Below, in pieces: positions 9,000 to 19,191 of a DNA stretch of 49,177 bases; the stretch's first letter is position 1, and the number at the start of each line of letters is the position of its first letter. Source of the stretch: Saprospiraceae bacterium (lineage in GTDB: Bacteria; Bacteroidota; Bacteroidia; Chitinophagales; Saprospiraceae); assembly GCA_020631235.1 (NCBI GenBank), contig JAHDHQ010000031.1, forward strand, positions 1-49,177, in the 5' to 3' direction. A model generated the notes under the pieces. The model was given only the letters and a program-made list of their open reading frames with translations. It ran no database searches and was not told the origin of the DNA. The position numbers and the translations under genes were made by a program.

Positions 9000-10631
9000 T
9001 TATTGAAATAAGCTTGCGTCTGGATAAGTAGTTAGTAAGGGAGCCACTGTGGTTTCGTCAAGCGATATTGGCAACCATAAATGCTCATCAGAAAAGTTGT
9101 TTTGACGCAAATCTCCGTCTGGAAATAAATCGGCATTGGCTCTCCCAGAACGCACTAGATCATACCATCGATCTCCTTCGCAAGCAAATTCTGCTCTTCT
9201 TTCATATTGTATTAGCTCTAACATAGACCAAGATTGTTCAGCCATAATGTCGTTAGCAGTTTTAAAGTTTCCGGTATTATCGCCGGGTCCAGCTGCTCGT
9301 TCACGGACTATATCTATATAATTAGCAGCAGTCATTTCTGAGCCGTTTCCTCTACTTAATGCTTCTGCCAGCATCAGTAGTACATCTGCATACCTCAAAG
9401 GATGCGTATTTGCTGCTTTTGTGAGATTGTTATCTCCGCCGTTTACATTGGTGCCTAAGTGAGATTTATAATTAGGAAATTTTTCTTGCCAGTACCCTGT
9501 ATAGTCAATAGGGTTACTAGCGGTTACATCCACTACCACATCACATACAGCTCCAGATGTATCGATGTCATTGGCTAGTTCGGCATCTGATGCAATAGCC
9601 ACATCTCTTCTGTACAAATCATCCGGTAAAAAATGGTTGTAAAGACTAGGGGTGACCATCATAAATCCCCAGCCAGCTTCGTAATCAGGATGGTTTTCGC
9701 ATAAACCTCGAATACCACATAACTGTATGACACCATTCCCATCAATACCTTCAAACCATCCCCAATCGCTAGTGTAAAGTGGATTATGTTGTATCTCGAA
9801 AACAGACTCCTTAGTATTTCTTGAATTGAAATTAAACAAGGTCTGCATATCGTCTTCTAACTCATAAATGCCTAAATCAACCACTTGTTGTAAATACTGA
9901 GCGGCCATGTCAAATTTGGCAGGGTCATCGTTTAGCATATCCGCCCAATACAAATAAGCTTTACCCAATAGGGCTAAAGCAGCACCCTTAGTTGCTCGAC
10001 CTGCATTTCCGGAAGATACGGTAGCGGGTAAGACTTCACTAGCTTCAGTTAAATCACTTACGATAGATTCAAAGCACTCAGATAAGGTGTTTCTTTCTTG
10101 GTTGATATCATCAGGAGCTAGTAACTCTTCGATGATAGGTATAGGTCCAAAGTGTTTTAACAACTCAAAATGATAATAGGCTCTCAAAAATTTTGCTTCA
10201 GCATGATATAAATCTACGTTTGCTGACTCGACCTTTGATTGTAACAAAACAGTATTTGCTCTGAAAATACCTATGTAGTTTCTTCGATAAAGTGGTTGCG
10301 TAGCCACATTTGTATTAGTATTTCTAAAATCATCAAACTCTTGCCAAGGCGGCTGATCATTATCAGAAGGATCCCCTCCAGCATTAGCATTGTCAGAGCG
10401 AATTTCGCCAAACATTACATAAGAGATCCAGTTTCCATAGGCCATAGACCAAGCTAGAGGATCATAGGCAGCAACCAGTCCTGAGAAAACTTGCTCCTCT
10501 GTTTGGAAAAAATTACTAGACAAAAATTCACCTACTGGTTCCACATTTAGTCTATCTGGATCACAACTAGTCGACACTAAAAAGAACGCCACGCTGCAAA
10601 GGATAAAAATTGATTTATTTAATTTTTTCAT
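9000..10631 (-). CDS. susD: RagB/SusD family nutrient-uptake outer membrane lipoprotein
   Basis: The protein is of SusD size (about 540 residues) with a lipoprotein signal MKKLNKSIFILCSVAFFLVSTSC, followed by DPDRLNVEP and FFQTEEQ, typical of the family. Tetratricopeptide-like helices (AEAKFLRAYYHFELLKHFGPIP) and the C-terminal RYADVLLMLAEAL...RRAEFACEGDRWYDLVRSGRA block are SusD hallmarks. A start at 10655 is possible in frame, but the Met at 10631 directly precedes a normal lipoprotein signal and is preferred. SusD caps the SusC channel and hands over oligosaccharides; it lies 46 bases downstream of susC in the same operon. Confidence 0.93.
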   Translation of the reverse strand: MKKLNKSIFILCSVAFFLVSTSCDPDRLNVEPVGEFLSSNFFQTEEQVFSGLVAAYDPLAWSMAYGNWISYVMFGEIRSDNANAGGDPSDNDQPPWQEFDDFRNTNTNVATQPLYRRNYIGIFRANTVLLQSKVESANVDLYHAEAKFLRAYYHFELLKHFGPIPIIEELLAPDDINQERNTLSECFESIVSDLTEASEVLPATVSSGNAGRATKGAALALLGKAYLYWADMLNDDPAKFDMAAQYLQQVVDLGIYELEDDMQTLFNFNSRNTKESVFEIQHNPLYTSDWGWFEGIDGNGVIQLCGIRGLCENHPDYEAGWGFMMVTPSLYNHFLPDDLYRRDVAIASDAELANDIDTSGAVCDVVVDVTASNPIDYTGYWQEKFPNYKSHLGTNVNGGDNNLTKAANTHPLRYADVLLMLAEALSRGNGSEMTAANYIDIVRERAAGPGDNTGNFKTANDIMAEQSWSMLELIQYERRAEFACEGDRWYDLVRSGRANADLFPDGDLRQNNFSDEHLWLPISLDETTVAPLLTTYPDASLFQ

Positions 10632-10677
10632 GTCTATATATTTAGAAGCCATCAATAGGCTGATTAATTGTGAATAA

Positions 10678-13600
10678 TTAAAAAGTAACTTTGACTCCGC
10701 CTCCCACAGATTTGTTGGAAGGGTAAGCGCCCTTATCGATCCCGGTATCCAATATCCAATTGTTAGTTCCTATGTCTGGATCAAATCCTTGATAATCCGT
10801 GATAGTCACTAAATTGTTAGTAGTGAAATACAGTCTCATCTCTTTCATTTTGATTTTTTCAAGAAGCTTTGTTGGCACATTGTAACCTAGTTGGAGATTT
10901 TTTAATCTGTAGAAAGTTCCATCTTCTAAATAAAAATCTGAAGGTCTCTGGTTGTTGTTACGATCACTTGATGTTAATCTAAAATATTCGTCACTTGGAT
11001 TCTCTGGAGTCCATCGATCGAGCCAAAATGTTTGATAATTTGTGTATGTAATATCTGATCGCTCATATGATCTAAAAATGTCATGACCGATTTGAGCTGA
11101 TAAAACCGCAGAAACATCGAAGTTTTTATACTTCACATTAAAGGTTAGACCAAAAATATGGTCAGGCCATGGTGAGCCTATATGTCCAATATCGTCCGTA
11201 TTAATTATTCCGTCTCCGTTGGTGTCTAAAAAGATTAAATCTCCTGGTACAGCATCAGGTTGCAGTAAATCACCTTCTGCGTTAATGTGTCCAAATACTT
11301 CTGCTTGGCTTTGGAAAATACCTGCTGTTTGATATCCCACAAAATGCCCTACAGGATAACCCTCAGTCATTCTCGTAATAGGTGTATTTCTTACGGGCCA
11401 AGACCAACCATCGATATAACCTAAATCACCGGCAACATTGGTTACTTCATTAGTAAATTTGGTATAGTTTAAAGTAGTCGTCAAGGTAAAATCATTTTTT
11501 CTCACACGATTACTGATACCTAATTCAACACCTTGGTTTCTGATTTCGCCCAAATTGGAGATTGGATTATTAGTAGCTCCGATATAACCGGGAATCACTT
11601 CATTCATAAGAAGATCTCGCGTGGTTTTTCTATAAATATCTGCATCTATAGTCCATTTACCTTCTAATAATTCTAATTCTACACCTATATCTATTTGATC
11701 ACTTTCTTCCCATTTAACATTAGGATTTGGTGGTGTGGCCAATGCCGCTCCAGTATTTAAGGACTGATCTTGTCCAAAAGCATAAGTGAAAACATTTTCG
11801 ATAGTAGCTGCATAGCTTAGTGGGGCAATTCTATCCGAGCCATTGATGCCCCAACTTCCTCTAACTTTTAAGTAACTAATCGGATCATAATTAAAGAATG
11901 ATTCTTTGCTGATTACCCAGCCCAATGAAAATGATGGGAATATTCCCCAGCGGTTGTTTAATCCAAAATTAGATGATCCATCTCTTCGGATAGTAGCCGT
12001 CATGAGATATTTTTTGTCATAATCATATTGAACTCTTGAGAAGTAACTGATTAATCTATAAGGTACACTGATGCCTCCATAAGCTAAATCAGTTGAGTCT
12101 TGACCTGCATTAATGATTTGCCAATTGGGGTCAAATTTTACAGCATCAGGAATATCTGATGTACTGCCACCACCAAAAACACTTGTTGCTTCCACAAAAG
12201 TATTTCCAAGGACGAAATCAAAGTTGTGAAAGTCTTTGAAGGTCTTGTTGTAATTAAGGTAGTTCTCCAATTGGCTAGACTGATATTGCCCAAAACCAAT
12301 ATTTACATCATTATTTATGTTGACAAATGCGTCATGAAAGGCATAATCAGGATTAAAGCCTCTAAAATTGTAAGACCCAGTCTCTATACCTCCACCAAAA
12401 TGTAGCTTTAAGCCATCGATCGGCATTATTTCTAAGTAAACACCGCCTTGAAGTTGGTCTCCGATACCAGATCCATTGCTTAAAAATAATCGACTTAATG
12501 GATTGATGTACTCTTTCTGAACCCATTTTGATTGCTCAAAACCATAGTCTTTTTCTGGATTGTAAATTCCAGTTAAAGGGTCATAAGCAAAAGCATCTAC
12601 TAGTACAGACCCAAAAGCATTATTTACTCCTATGTTCTGATTATCTACTCGATTTAAATAAACATTTTCTCCAATGGTGATGTACTTATTGATTTCTTTT
12701 TTAGAATTAAAGCGTGCAGAATATCTTTTGTAATTTGACTTATCTCCTCCGATCACACCATTTTGATTCCAGTAGTCCAGTGAAATGAAAGCGTTTTTAA
12801 TGTTTGCTGAGAGTCTGTGATTGACAACATTGGCAGGAGCAAAAATCTCATCCATCCATCGAGTATTATTTTCTAATGGATCACCCACGTTCGGAAAACC
12901 TAAAGATTCAAGAGCTGAAGATTGTCCACCGTTTTCAAATTTTTCTCTTGTGATCATTACATACTCCTCAGAGCTCATCATTTCGGGAACCCTCCATGGT
13001 CTAGAATTAACTAAATTACCTTCGTATGTAATTTCACCACCAACTTTATTCTTTCCTTTTTTAGTGGTTATAATGACAACTCCGTTAGCAGCCCTTGCCC
13101 CATAAATGGCACATGATGCGGCATCTTTCAGTACATCTACAGATTCTACATCTCCCGGGTTTATGTTGTCTATGTTTCCTACCGTTAAACCATCAACTAT
13201 AAATAATGGTGAATTATCACCATTCGTGCTAACCCCTCTAATTAGGATAACTTTACTAGAGCCGGGTTGCCCGCTAGATTCATTGATTAATAATCCTGTT
13301 ACTTGTGATTCTAGTGCTGCTCCTACATCTGAAGAAACAATACCTTCAAGATCTTTAGCTGAAATTTTTGATATAGCACCTGTTGACACCCGTTTTTCTT
13401 GTTTTCCGTATCCTACAACTAATACTTCATCTAAAGTCTCTGAACTTAATTCAAGTGTTATAGCAAGAAAGTCATCAGTTTCGACCAGAATCTCTTGGGA
13501 TTTATAGCCTGTGTACGAAACCTCTAAGGTAGCTGGTAGGTTAACGCCTTCAAGTGTGAAGTTGCCATCGATGTCTGCTGCTGTACCATTCGTAGATAAA

Positions 13601-13737
13601 CCTTCTACAACAGTGGCACCTATTAAAGTTTCACCAGTTAATGCATCAACCACAGATCCCTTTATTGTGGATTGTGCCGCTAAACCTAAAGGAAAGCAAA
13701 TTATAAATAAAAGAATTGGATTAAATGTTAGTTTCAT
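10678..13737 (-). CDS. susC: SusC/RagA family TonB-linked outer membrane transporter
   Basis: This 1019-residue protein has a signal peptide (residues 1-21), a CarboxypepD_reg-like N-terminal domain (IKGSVVDALTGETLIGATV...), the LDEVLVVGYGKQEKR segment of SusC proteins, a plug with VILIRGVSTNGDNSPLFIVDG and DVLKDAASCAIYGARAANGVVIITTKKGK, and a long TonB-dependent beta-barrel ending in GGGVKVTF. It imports oligosaccharides through the outer membrane using TonB energy. It is the first gene of the PUL, so its 5' side holds the operon promoter. No sigma/anti-sigma pair or hybrid two-component regulator is adjacent, and the N-terminus lacks an extra STN domain, so regulation through an ECF sigma factor is not suggested. 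Confidence 0.95.
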   Translation of the reverse strand: MKLTFNPILLFIICFPLGLAAQSTIKGSVVDALTGETLIGATVVEGLSTNGTAADIDGNFTLEGVNLPATLEVSYTGYKSQEILVETDDFLAITLELSSETLDEVLVVGYGKQEKRVSTGAISKISAKDLEGIVSSDVGAALESQVTGLLINESSGQPGSSKVILIRGVSTNGDNSPLFIVDGLTVGNIDNINPGDVESVDVLKDAASCAIYGARAANGVVIITTKKGKNKVGGEITYEGNLVNSRPWRVPEMMSSEEYVMITREKFENGGQSSALESLGFPNVGDPLENNTRWMDEIFAPANVVNHRLSANIKNAFISLDYWNQNGVIGGDKSNYKRYSARFNSKKEINKYITIGENVYLNRVDNQNIGVNNAFGSVLVDAFAYDPLTGIYNPEKDYGFEQSKWVQKEYINPLSRLFLSNGSGIGDQLQGGVYLEIMPIDGLKLHFGGGIETGSYNFRGFNPDYAFHDAFVNINNDVNIGFGQYQSSQLENYLNYNKTFKDFHNFDFVLGNTFVEATSVFGGGSTSDIPDAVKFDPNWQIINAGQDSTDLAYGGISVPYRLISYFSRVQYDYDKKYLMTATIRRDGSSNFGLNNRWGIFPSFSLGWVISKESFFNYDPISYLKVRGSWGINGSDRIAPLSYAATIENVFTYAFGQDQSLNTGAALATPPNPNVKWEESDQIDIGVELELLEGKWTIDADIYRKTTRDLLMNEVIPGYIGATNNPISNLGEIRNQGVELGISNRVRKNDFTLTTTLNYTKFTNEVTNVAGDLGYIDGWSWPVRNTPITRMTEGYPVGHFVGYQTAGIFQSQAEVFGHINAEGDLLQPDAVPGDLIFLDTNGDGIINTDDIGHIGSPWPDHIFGLTFNVKYKNFDVSAVLSAQIGHDIFRSYERSDITYTNYQTFWLDRWTPENPSDEYFRLTSSDRNNNQRPSDFYLEDGTFYRLKNLQLGYNVPTKLLEKIKMKEMRLYFTTNNLVTITDYQGFDPDIGTNNWILDTGIDKGAYPSNKSVGGGVKVTF

Positions 13738-14215
13738 TAGGTATCTATTAAATCAACAAATTATTTCAATGCAAACACATGTATATCTCATGTTAGGTTT
13801 GCAGCTTAAAGCACATTACTAAAGTTTTATTAAAACAAATTATATCGTAATGGGGCCTCTTTTTCTCTAAAGACGTGCTAAACATAGTGTTAAGTTGTCA
13901 TTTACCGATAGAAATAACTACATCAATACTACATCAATCCAAAAAAAATCCTACATCACGCTGTCCTTTATATGTAGGCTAAAGCCTTGTAAATACTGTG
14001 TTTGTTTAGTTTTTGTGAAAAATGCTTTGTTTTCATTTATTACTTTTTTACTACAACTTATTCTAAGTGGAGAAGAAGCAGCCTTTCTGTTTTTTGTTGT
14101 CTTTTTTATCAAGCTTATGTAGCTGAAATATCTAAATTTTACTTACCAGGTATAATTTTTTACAGTTGTTTGGCAGCACATCTATAGGGTTGTTGCATTA
14201 TCTTTAAAACAAACA
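13738..14215. other. Divergent intergenic region upstream of the PUL
   Basis: These 478 bases separate susC (minus) from the Omp28-like gene (plus) and must carry both promoters. No perfect CAAAnnTA (minus-strand -7 box) was found close to susC, and no convincing small gene is visible: open frames at 13895-14187 are Phe/Leu-rich translations of T-rich DNA. A short perfect inverted repeat, GTTTTA-T-TAAAAC at 13824-13836, lies about 90 bases before the susC start and is a possible operator, though AT-rich DNA makes such repeats common. Confidence 0.4.
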
Positions 14216-16165
14216 ATGATTATGAGAGCTTCTTGTATACTATTATTTCTATTGCTTTTTACAAACGCCATTGGTCAAGGTACACAAGTTTACTTCGAAG
14301 AAGATTTTAATGGATGTGTACCATTAGAAGATTGGGAGACGATAGCAGAAGGGGATACACACGGATTCTTGATGGATAAGTACAATAATCATAAAAGCGT
14401 CAATGTACGTTTTCCAGATGAAGGAAATGAGTGTTTCTACGCTTTTATAATGGACAGTGAGGATCCTGAATATGTAAGTGAAGACGCATATTCAGCTAGT
14501 TTAGTAACTCCTTTTATTGATCTAACTGAAGCGGTACATCCTGTTCTTTCTTTTGATTATGTTAGCTTTTCTGGACATTCCTTTCGTCTAGAATATAGAA
14601 TAGGAGAAGATGGAGAATGGTTACCCATTCCTATTCCATTAAGTTCTTACCAATTATCCTGGAATACTAAAGAGGTTATACTTATGAATGTTGCCAATGC
14701 TCCCATTAATGAAATGGATGATCTTATTCAATTTAAATTCTCCTATTCTAGTTTTGTGACCTTTGGATATTATGCGACGGCTATTGATAATGTCAGTATC
14801 TATGAGGCTAAAGAAGAATATGCAGAGGTGTCGAATCTGATTATCTCAGACGTAATTCCGACGGGTACACACGACCTACGAGCAGCTATTGTTAATAAAG
14901 GTAGCAATACGATTAATAGTGGATATTTACGCTGGCAAATTAATGATGGTCCAATAGAAGGAATGAATTTTTCAGAATTTACTTGGCATGGACGCGACGA
15001 GCCATTTTCTTATTCATTACCATTTGCGAGTTCTGTGAGTGTTTTATCCAACGCTTTAGAAGTAACTTTTGAGGAAGAAGGTACTTATGAAATTAAATGT
15101 TGGCTTTTTAGAGTAAATAGTACAGAAATCGAAAATGAGAGCCCTGTCTTCACCAAAACCATAAAGGTTGCCGATGTGCTTCCAGAAAAAACATATGTGT
15201 ACGAAAAATTTATGCACAATACCTGTCCTCCTTGCTATGAAAAAGACTTGTTTCTCGCCGAAGTGCTTGCCAATAATGATAACATCGTAGGTGTTAGTTA
15301 TCATAATGCCACCTCTGACCCAATGAATTATCACGATGCATTCGCTGTAGATTTTATTTATGCCACACGTACACATCCGGGTGCACTCATCGATCGAAAT
15401 TTTGTACCTGTCTTAGAACCTTATTATTATGCCCACAAAGAATCTAGACTATTGCAATGGTCTTTACCTTGGTGGTCAGGAGTCAATGTAGAAGTTGTGA
15501 ACAAAGAGTATTCCTTGGCAACGGGTATTCTTAAGGTGGAGGTCGAAGCGACATTTTATGTGGATTACGATGAAGAGTTAAGATTTAACATGTATATCAC
15601 AGAGGATAATATCCAAGCATATATGTCTGATGCACCTGAAGGGAACAACTACCTCCATAATCACGTATTGAGGGAATTGAGTGGAGGTGATTTTGGTGTA
15701 GAAAATTCATTGCCCTCTACAAATCCTAAAGGTAGTAAACAAAGATATACATTCGAAACAGTAATTAAAGATGAGTGGATCGAGGACGAAATTAATATCA
15801 TAGCTACGGTTAGTAAGTATAATCTCGACAACGAACATAGACAAATTCTTAATGCAAGCGATGAAATTGATTTGTTTCAAGTTATCTCCTCCGTAGAATC
15901 GGATCAGCTTCAGATCCAAGGAAAAGTGTATCCAAACCCAACGACGGATGACGCCAGCATTGTTTTGGACCCTATTGATTTTAAAGCCTATATCGTGCAA
16001 TTATTTGATAGTACAGGTAAATTGCTAATAGAAAAATCTATGGAAAAGGAAACGTCTAATTTTTTTAATGTAAGCCTAGCTGATTACAAGACTGGAGCAT
16101 ATTTTTTACATATAACGCATATGCCTTCTGGAGAGAGTCTACATAAAACAATAATTAAGCACTAG
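14216..16165 (+). CDS. Omp28-like secreted protein with CPPC motif and T9SS tail
   Basis: The 649-residue protein has a signal peptide (to about residue 21). Residues 25-200 form a jelly-roll-like module (EEDFNGCVPLEDW...LSFDYVSFSGHSFRLEYRIGEDGEW) of choice-of-anchor type. A domain of Omp28-family character follows, beginning VYEKFMHNTCPPCYEKD with C337 and C340 in a thioredoxin-like CPPC and GVSYHNATSDPMNYHDAFAVDF, then GALIDR. A T9SS type A sorting domain closes it (VYPNPTTDDASI...). The CPPC suggests redox or structural disulphide use outside the cell, but Omp28 proteins have no assigned reaction. It starts at 14216 or 14222 (Met-Ile-Met); the difference is trivial. Confidence 0.8.
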   Translation: MIMRASCILLFLLLFTNAIGQGTQVYFEEDFNGCVPLEDWETIAEGDTHGFLMDKYNNHKSVNVRFPDEGNECFYAFIMDSEDPEYVSEDAYSASLVTPFIDLTEAVHPVLSFDYVSFSGHSFRLEYRIGEDGEWLPIPIPLSSYQLSWNTKEVILMNVANAPINEMDDLIQFKFSYSSFVTFGYYATAIDNVSIYEAKEEYAEVSNLIISDVIPTGTHDLRAAIVNKGSNTINSGYLRWQINDGPIEGMNFSEFTWHGRDEPFSYSLPFASSVSVLSNALEVTFEEEGTYEIKCWLFRVNSTEIENESPVFTKTIKVADVLPEKTYVYEKFMHNTCPPCYEKDLFLAEVLANNDNIVGVSYHNATSDPMNYHDAFAVDFIYATRTHPGALIDRNFVPVLEPYYYAHKESRLLQWSLPWWSGVNVEVVNKEYSLATGILKVEVEATFYVDYDEELRFNMYITEDNIQAYMSDAPEGNNYLHNHVLRELSGGDFGVENSLPSTNPKGSKQRYTFETVIKDEWIEDEINIIATVSKYNLDNEHRQILNASDEIDLFQVISSVESDQLQIQGKVYPNPTTDDASIVLDPIDFKAYIVQLFDSTGKLLIEKSMEKETSNFFNVSLADYKTGAYFLHITHMPSGESLHKTIIKH

Positions 16166-16307
16166 ATAGAACATAAACAAATCATAAGTGCTTGTTAGTT
16201 AGATTGTTGGCGTCGAGTTTGATGTTTTATTTTGGCTACAAACTATAAAAAATGTATAAGGTTTGTGTTTAAAGGGCTATTATTTTGCGAATAAATTATA
16301 ACTAGCA

Positions 16308-17732
16308 ATGAAATATATAGCGCTTTTCTTTATACTCAGTTTTTCTATGGACAGCTTATATGGTCAAGTATTAGCTGAGGAGATTTTTGGTGAAGGCTTA
16401 GCTTTTACAGAAGGATACGATGTAATAAATACATCAGATCAGGGATTTTTGTTGATTGGTTCTTATACGCTAGGCTTATCTGAAAACTTTACTGATCCTT
16501 GGTGCATAAAGACTGACAATAAAGGAAATTATGTATGGGATGCTCGACCGGTTTTTGGTTTGAATAGTTTGTATGATATTGGCTACAGCGGCATTGAAAC
16601 GGAGGAAAGTTATATTGTTCTAGGTAACTATAGTGACTCAGAAACATTTATGAATATCAGTTATTTATTTGCACTCGATAAATCGGATGGTCACGAATTA
16701 TGGCGTAAAGAGTTAACCACGTATCCAAATTCAAATTATGGGAAAATAATAGAGGTGTCTGATGGCTTTGTGATGGGTGGATCATTTGAGCGAAGTTTTG
16801 GTGATTATGTGTATAGTCTAATAAAATTCGATAAGGAAGGAAATGAAGTTTGGTTTCAGCAGTACGATGAAATTAGTTCAGATGGATTTTTCTTCAATGT
16901 TAGTTTAAGTCTTGACCAAGATGATAATATTCTTCTTGGCGGAAGTTCTCAATCAAAAACAACGATCATTAAAACCGATTCATGGGGAGAAATGATATGG
17001 ACTCAAAATCTTGATGCCCAGGGAAGCAGCCTTGCCATAGCGACAACTATAAATGGAGATGTTGTTTCTCTTTCAAGCAATACTTACTTGACAAACCCAT
17101 CAACCAATACGGTTTGTCATTTATCTTCGAATGGAGATGTCAAATCAATTTTGGAGATGGACTATGGCTTTATCGAATCTCCCACAGACTTAGTTGTCTC
17201 TTTAGCGAATGAAATTATTATTGCGGGATCTGATTTATTTCCATCCGAACCTGTCGTATTGAAGTTAGATTTGAATGGCGATACTTTATGGAGAACCGTG
17301 TTAGATATACCTTCGGAATGTCTAGGTGTAAGCCTTGAAGAAGTAGAAATTACTGAATTTAATAATATCGCGGTTGCAGGCATGGGCTTATATAATTCGC
17401 CATCAGGACCTACCAGTGGTTATGTATATTTTGCCATACTTGATGGAGAAGGGGTGATTACAAGCCAACAACTCATACCGATTAGCGCTGAAGATTTTGT
17501 AGTTTATCCTAACCCAGCAAGAGAAGAAATACATATAAATAGTGGATTAGATGTATTTTCAGGTGAAGCAATAAGCATACACAATATGGATGGGAAGTGC
17601 TTAAAAACAGTCAAGCCTGGGCAAAAACGACAAAAGATTTCGCTAGACAATATGCCTTCTGGACCTTATGTAGTTTCTTTGCTTAGTGCAGATGGAATAA
17701 CAATGGCTAAGGAAATCATCATAAAGCAATAA
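16308..17732 (+). CDS. Beta-propeller-like T9SS-exported protein, copy 1
   Basis: The 474-residue protein has a signal peptide (MKYIALFFILSFSMDSLYGQ). Repeated blades follow the theme DGF(L/V)hhGS...hhKhDxxGxxxW (for example FLLIGSYTLG, IIKTDSWGEMIW, VVLKLDLNGDTLW), characteristic of PQQ-like/delta-60 type propellers of Bacteroidota. A T9SS type A sorting domain ends it (VYPNPAREEIHINS...IIIKQ). Function is unknown; no catalytic residues are visible. The next gene has the same architecture and lies 42 bases on, so the two are tandem duplicates and probably co-transcribed. Confidence 0.75.
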   Translation: MKYIALFFILSFSMDSLYGQVLAEEIFGEGLAFTEGYDVINTSDQGFLLIGSYTLGLSENFTDPWCIKTDNKGNYVWDARPVFGLNSLYDIGYSGIETEESYIVLGNYSDSETFMNISYLFALDKSDGHELWRKELTTYPNSNYGKIIEVSDGFVMGGSFERSFGDYVYSLIKFDKEGNEVWFQQYDEISSDGFFFNVSLSLDQDDNILLGGSSQSKTTIIKTDSWGEMIWTQNLDAQGSSLAIATTINGDVVSLSSNTYLTNPSTNTVCHLSSNGDVKSILEMDYGFIESPTDLVVSLANEIIIAGSDLFPSEPVVLKLDLNGDTLWRTVLDIPSECLGVSLEEVEITEFNNIAVAGMGLYNSPSGPTSGYVYFAILDGEGVITSQQLIPISAEDFVVYPNPAREEIHINSGLDVFSGEAISIHNMDGKCLKTVKPGQKRQKISLDNMPSGPYVVSLLSADGITMAKEIIIKQ

Positions 17733-17774
17733 AGGACAAACTAAATTCCATTTTAAACTTAAAATTTCACCATT

Positions 17775-19133
17775 ATGCGATTTTTGTTTCTATTTCTGAT
17801 TTTCTCTACCAGTTTATCTGGGCAGGATTTTTGGATTAAAGGCCAAGTCAGTGGAGCCATCGATGAAAGTAATTTAATGATTCAGTGCTCTGATGGAGGT
17901 TTTCTGGCAGTAGGACATCGTTATCAGGCCTTTATCGATCCTTATGTGTCAAAGTTTAATTCAAATGGTGATATAGAATGGGAAAAGACCTATAAGATTT
18001 CAGAAGACAATGTTTTGAAGTTTGATGTTTATGTTGATGTAATAGAATTAAGCGATGGATATTTGTTGGCCGCATCTTCTTTTAATGGAACGAATACTGC
18101 TCACTTGCAAAAAATAGATTTTAATGGAGAATTGCTTAACGAATGGGTGTTTGAAGCTAAAGAAATTAATTGTCTCGAAAAAACCAGTAACCATCATATT
18201 TATGCTCTAATGACCAATACATTTAACGATTGTCAGGTTTATGGTTTTGATGAACAAGTTGAATTACAATGGAAAAAAGATTTGCCTGGCGCAAAATTTT
18301 CGCCCCTTTATGGTCATGCGATAGTCAATCAAAACAACCATTTTACACTTTCTACAAAAGGTTTATTTAATGAAGATATTAAACTGTACGAAATTAATGA
18401 GGAGGGCGAACTATTGATTGCACACAGCATTGAACAACAAAGCAATCCATCACGTACAAGCTTACATGTTTCTATTAATGATGACGAGTGGGTTTGCATA
18501 CCAGAAGGAAAAACCCAAAACCATCTCCAAAAAATCGACAAGAATACTGGAGCGATCATCCAAACAAAAGACTTATCGAATATCATAGCTTCCATTAATG
18601 AAATGATAAATATTTTCGATGGTATTTATATGGTAGGTCATGCGTTAGGGGATGCGTGGCCGAGTATATGGGTTTTTGATGTTGATTTTAATTTAGTAGA
18701 TACCTATTACCTTAAGGATTTCATAATTGATGCGACTGGGGCAGAAGATGGTGCAAGTATTGTGGACATGAAAGTGACTAAAGAAGGACACATCGCTTTT
18801 GCGGGTTCCGTATTGTCCGAAAACTTTGCTAGTGGTTTTCTCAATGGACATATCAGTAGATTTGGTGATTTTGATGCTGTTTCTAACGAAGATCTAATTA
18901 TAAAAAATGGAGTAAAGTTTTATCCTAACCCGGTCACGAATTGGGCCCAAATAACCAGCAATAATGCCATCGAATCGATAAAAATATTTGCCACGAGTGG
19001 TACCTTGATTAGGGAGTGTTTTGATTTGGAAAATGAAGCCAGACTAAATCTTGAGTCATTACCTCAAGGAAGTTATTTATTAAAGTGTAGCATTGGTGGT
19101 GAGTATATTTCTTTACCATTTGTAAAGCTTTGA
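17775..19133 (+). CDS. Beta-propeller-like T9SS-exported protein, copy 2
   Basis: This 452-residue protein repeats the plan of its upstream neighbour: signal peptide (MRFLFLFLIFSTSLSGQ), blades such as DGGFLAVGHRYQ, YVSKFNSNGDIEWEKTY and DGYLLAASSFNG, and a T9SS type A sorting domain (FYPNPVTNWAQITSN...). Several blades deviate more from the consensus than in copy 1, which suggests relaxed or changed constraint in this copy. Both may be scaffolds or binding proteins at the surface. No ligand can be proposed. Confidence 0.75.
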   Translation: MRFLFLFLIFSTSLSGQDFWIKGQVSGAIDESNLMIQCSDGGFLAVGHRYQAFIDPYVSKFNSNGDIEWEKTYKISEDNVLKFDVYVDVIELSDGYLLAASSFNGTNTAHLQKIDFNGELLNEWVFEAKEINCLEKTSNHHIYALMTNTFNDCQVYGFDEQVELQWKKDLPGAKFSPLYGHAIVNQNNHFTLSTKGLFNEDIKLYEINEEGELLIAHSIEQQSNPSRTSLHVSINDDEWVCIPEGKTQNHLQKIDKNTGAIIQTKDLSNIIASINEMINIFDGIYMVGHALGDAWPSIWVFDVDFNLVDTYYLKDFIIDATGAEDGASIVDMKVTKEGHIAFAGSVLSENFASGFLNGHISRFGDFDAVSNEDLIIKNGVKFYPNPVTNWAQITSNNAIESIKIFATSGTLIRECFDLENEARLNLESLPQGSYLLKCSIGGEYISLPFVKL

Positions 19134-19191
19134 TTCATACATATCTGTTATAATTAAGCAGCAATGTCTTCTTTTGCTTATCTTTATATTT

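Noticed and set aside
13895-14187. Two overlapping small open frames upstream of the Omp28-like gene
   Set aside because: They are Phe/Leu-rich translations of T-rich intergenic DNA, with no start context or recognisable domain.
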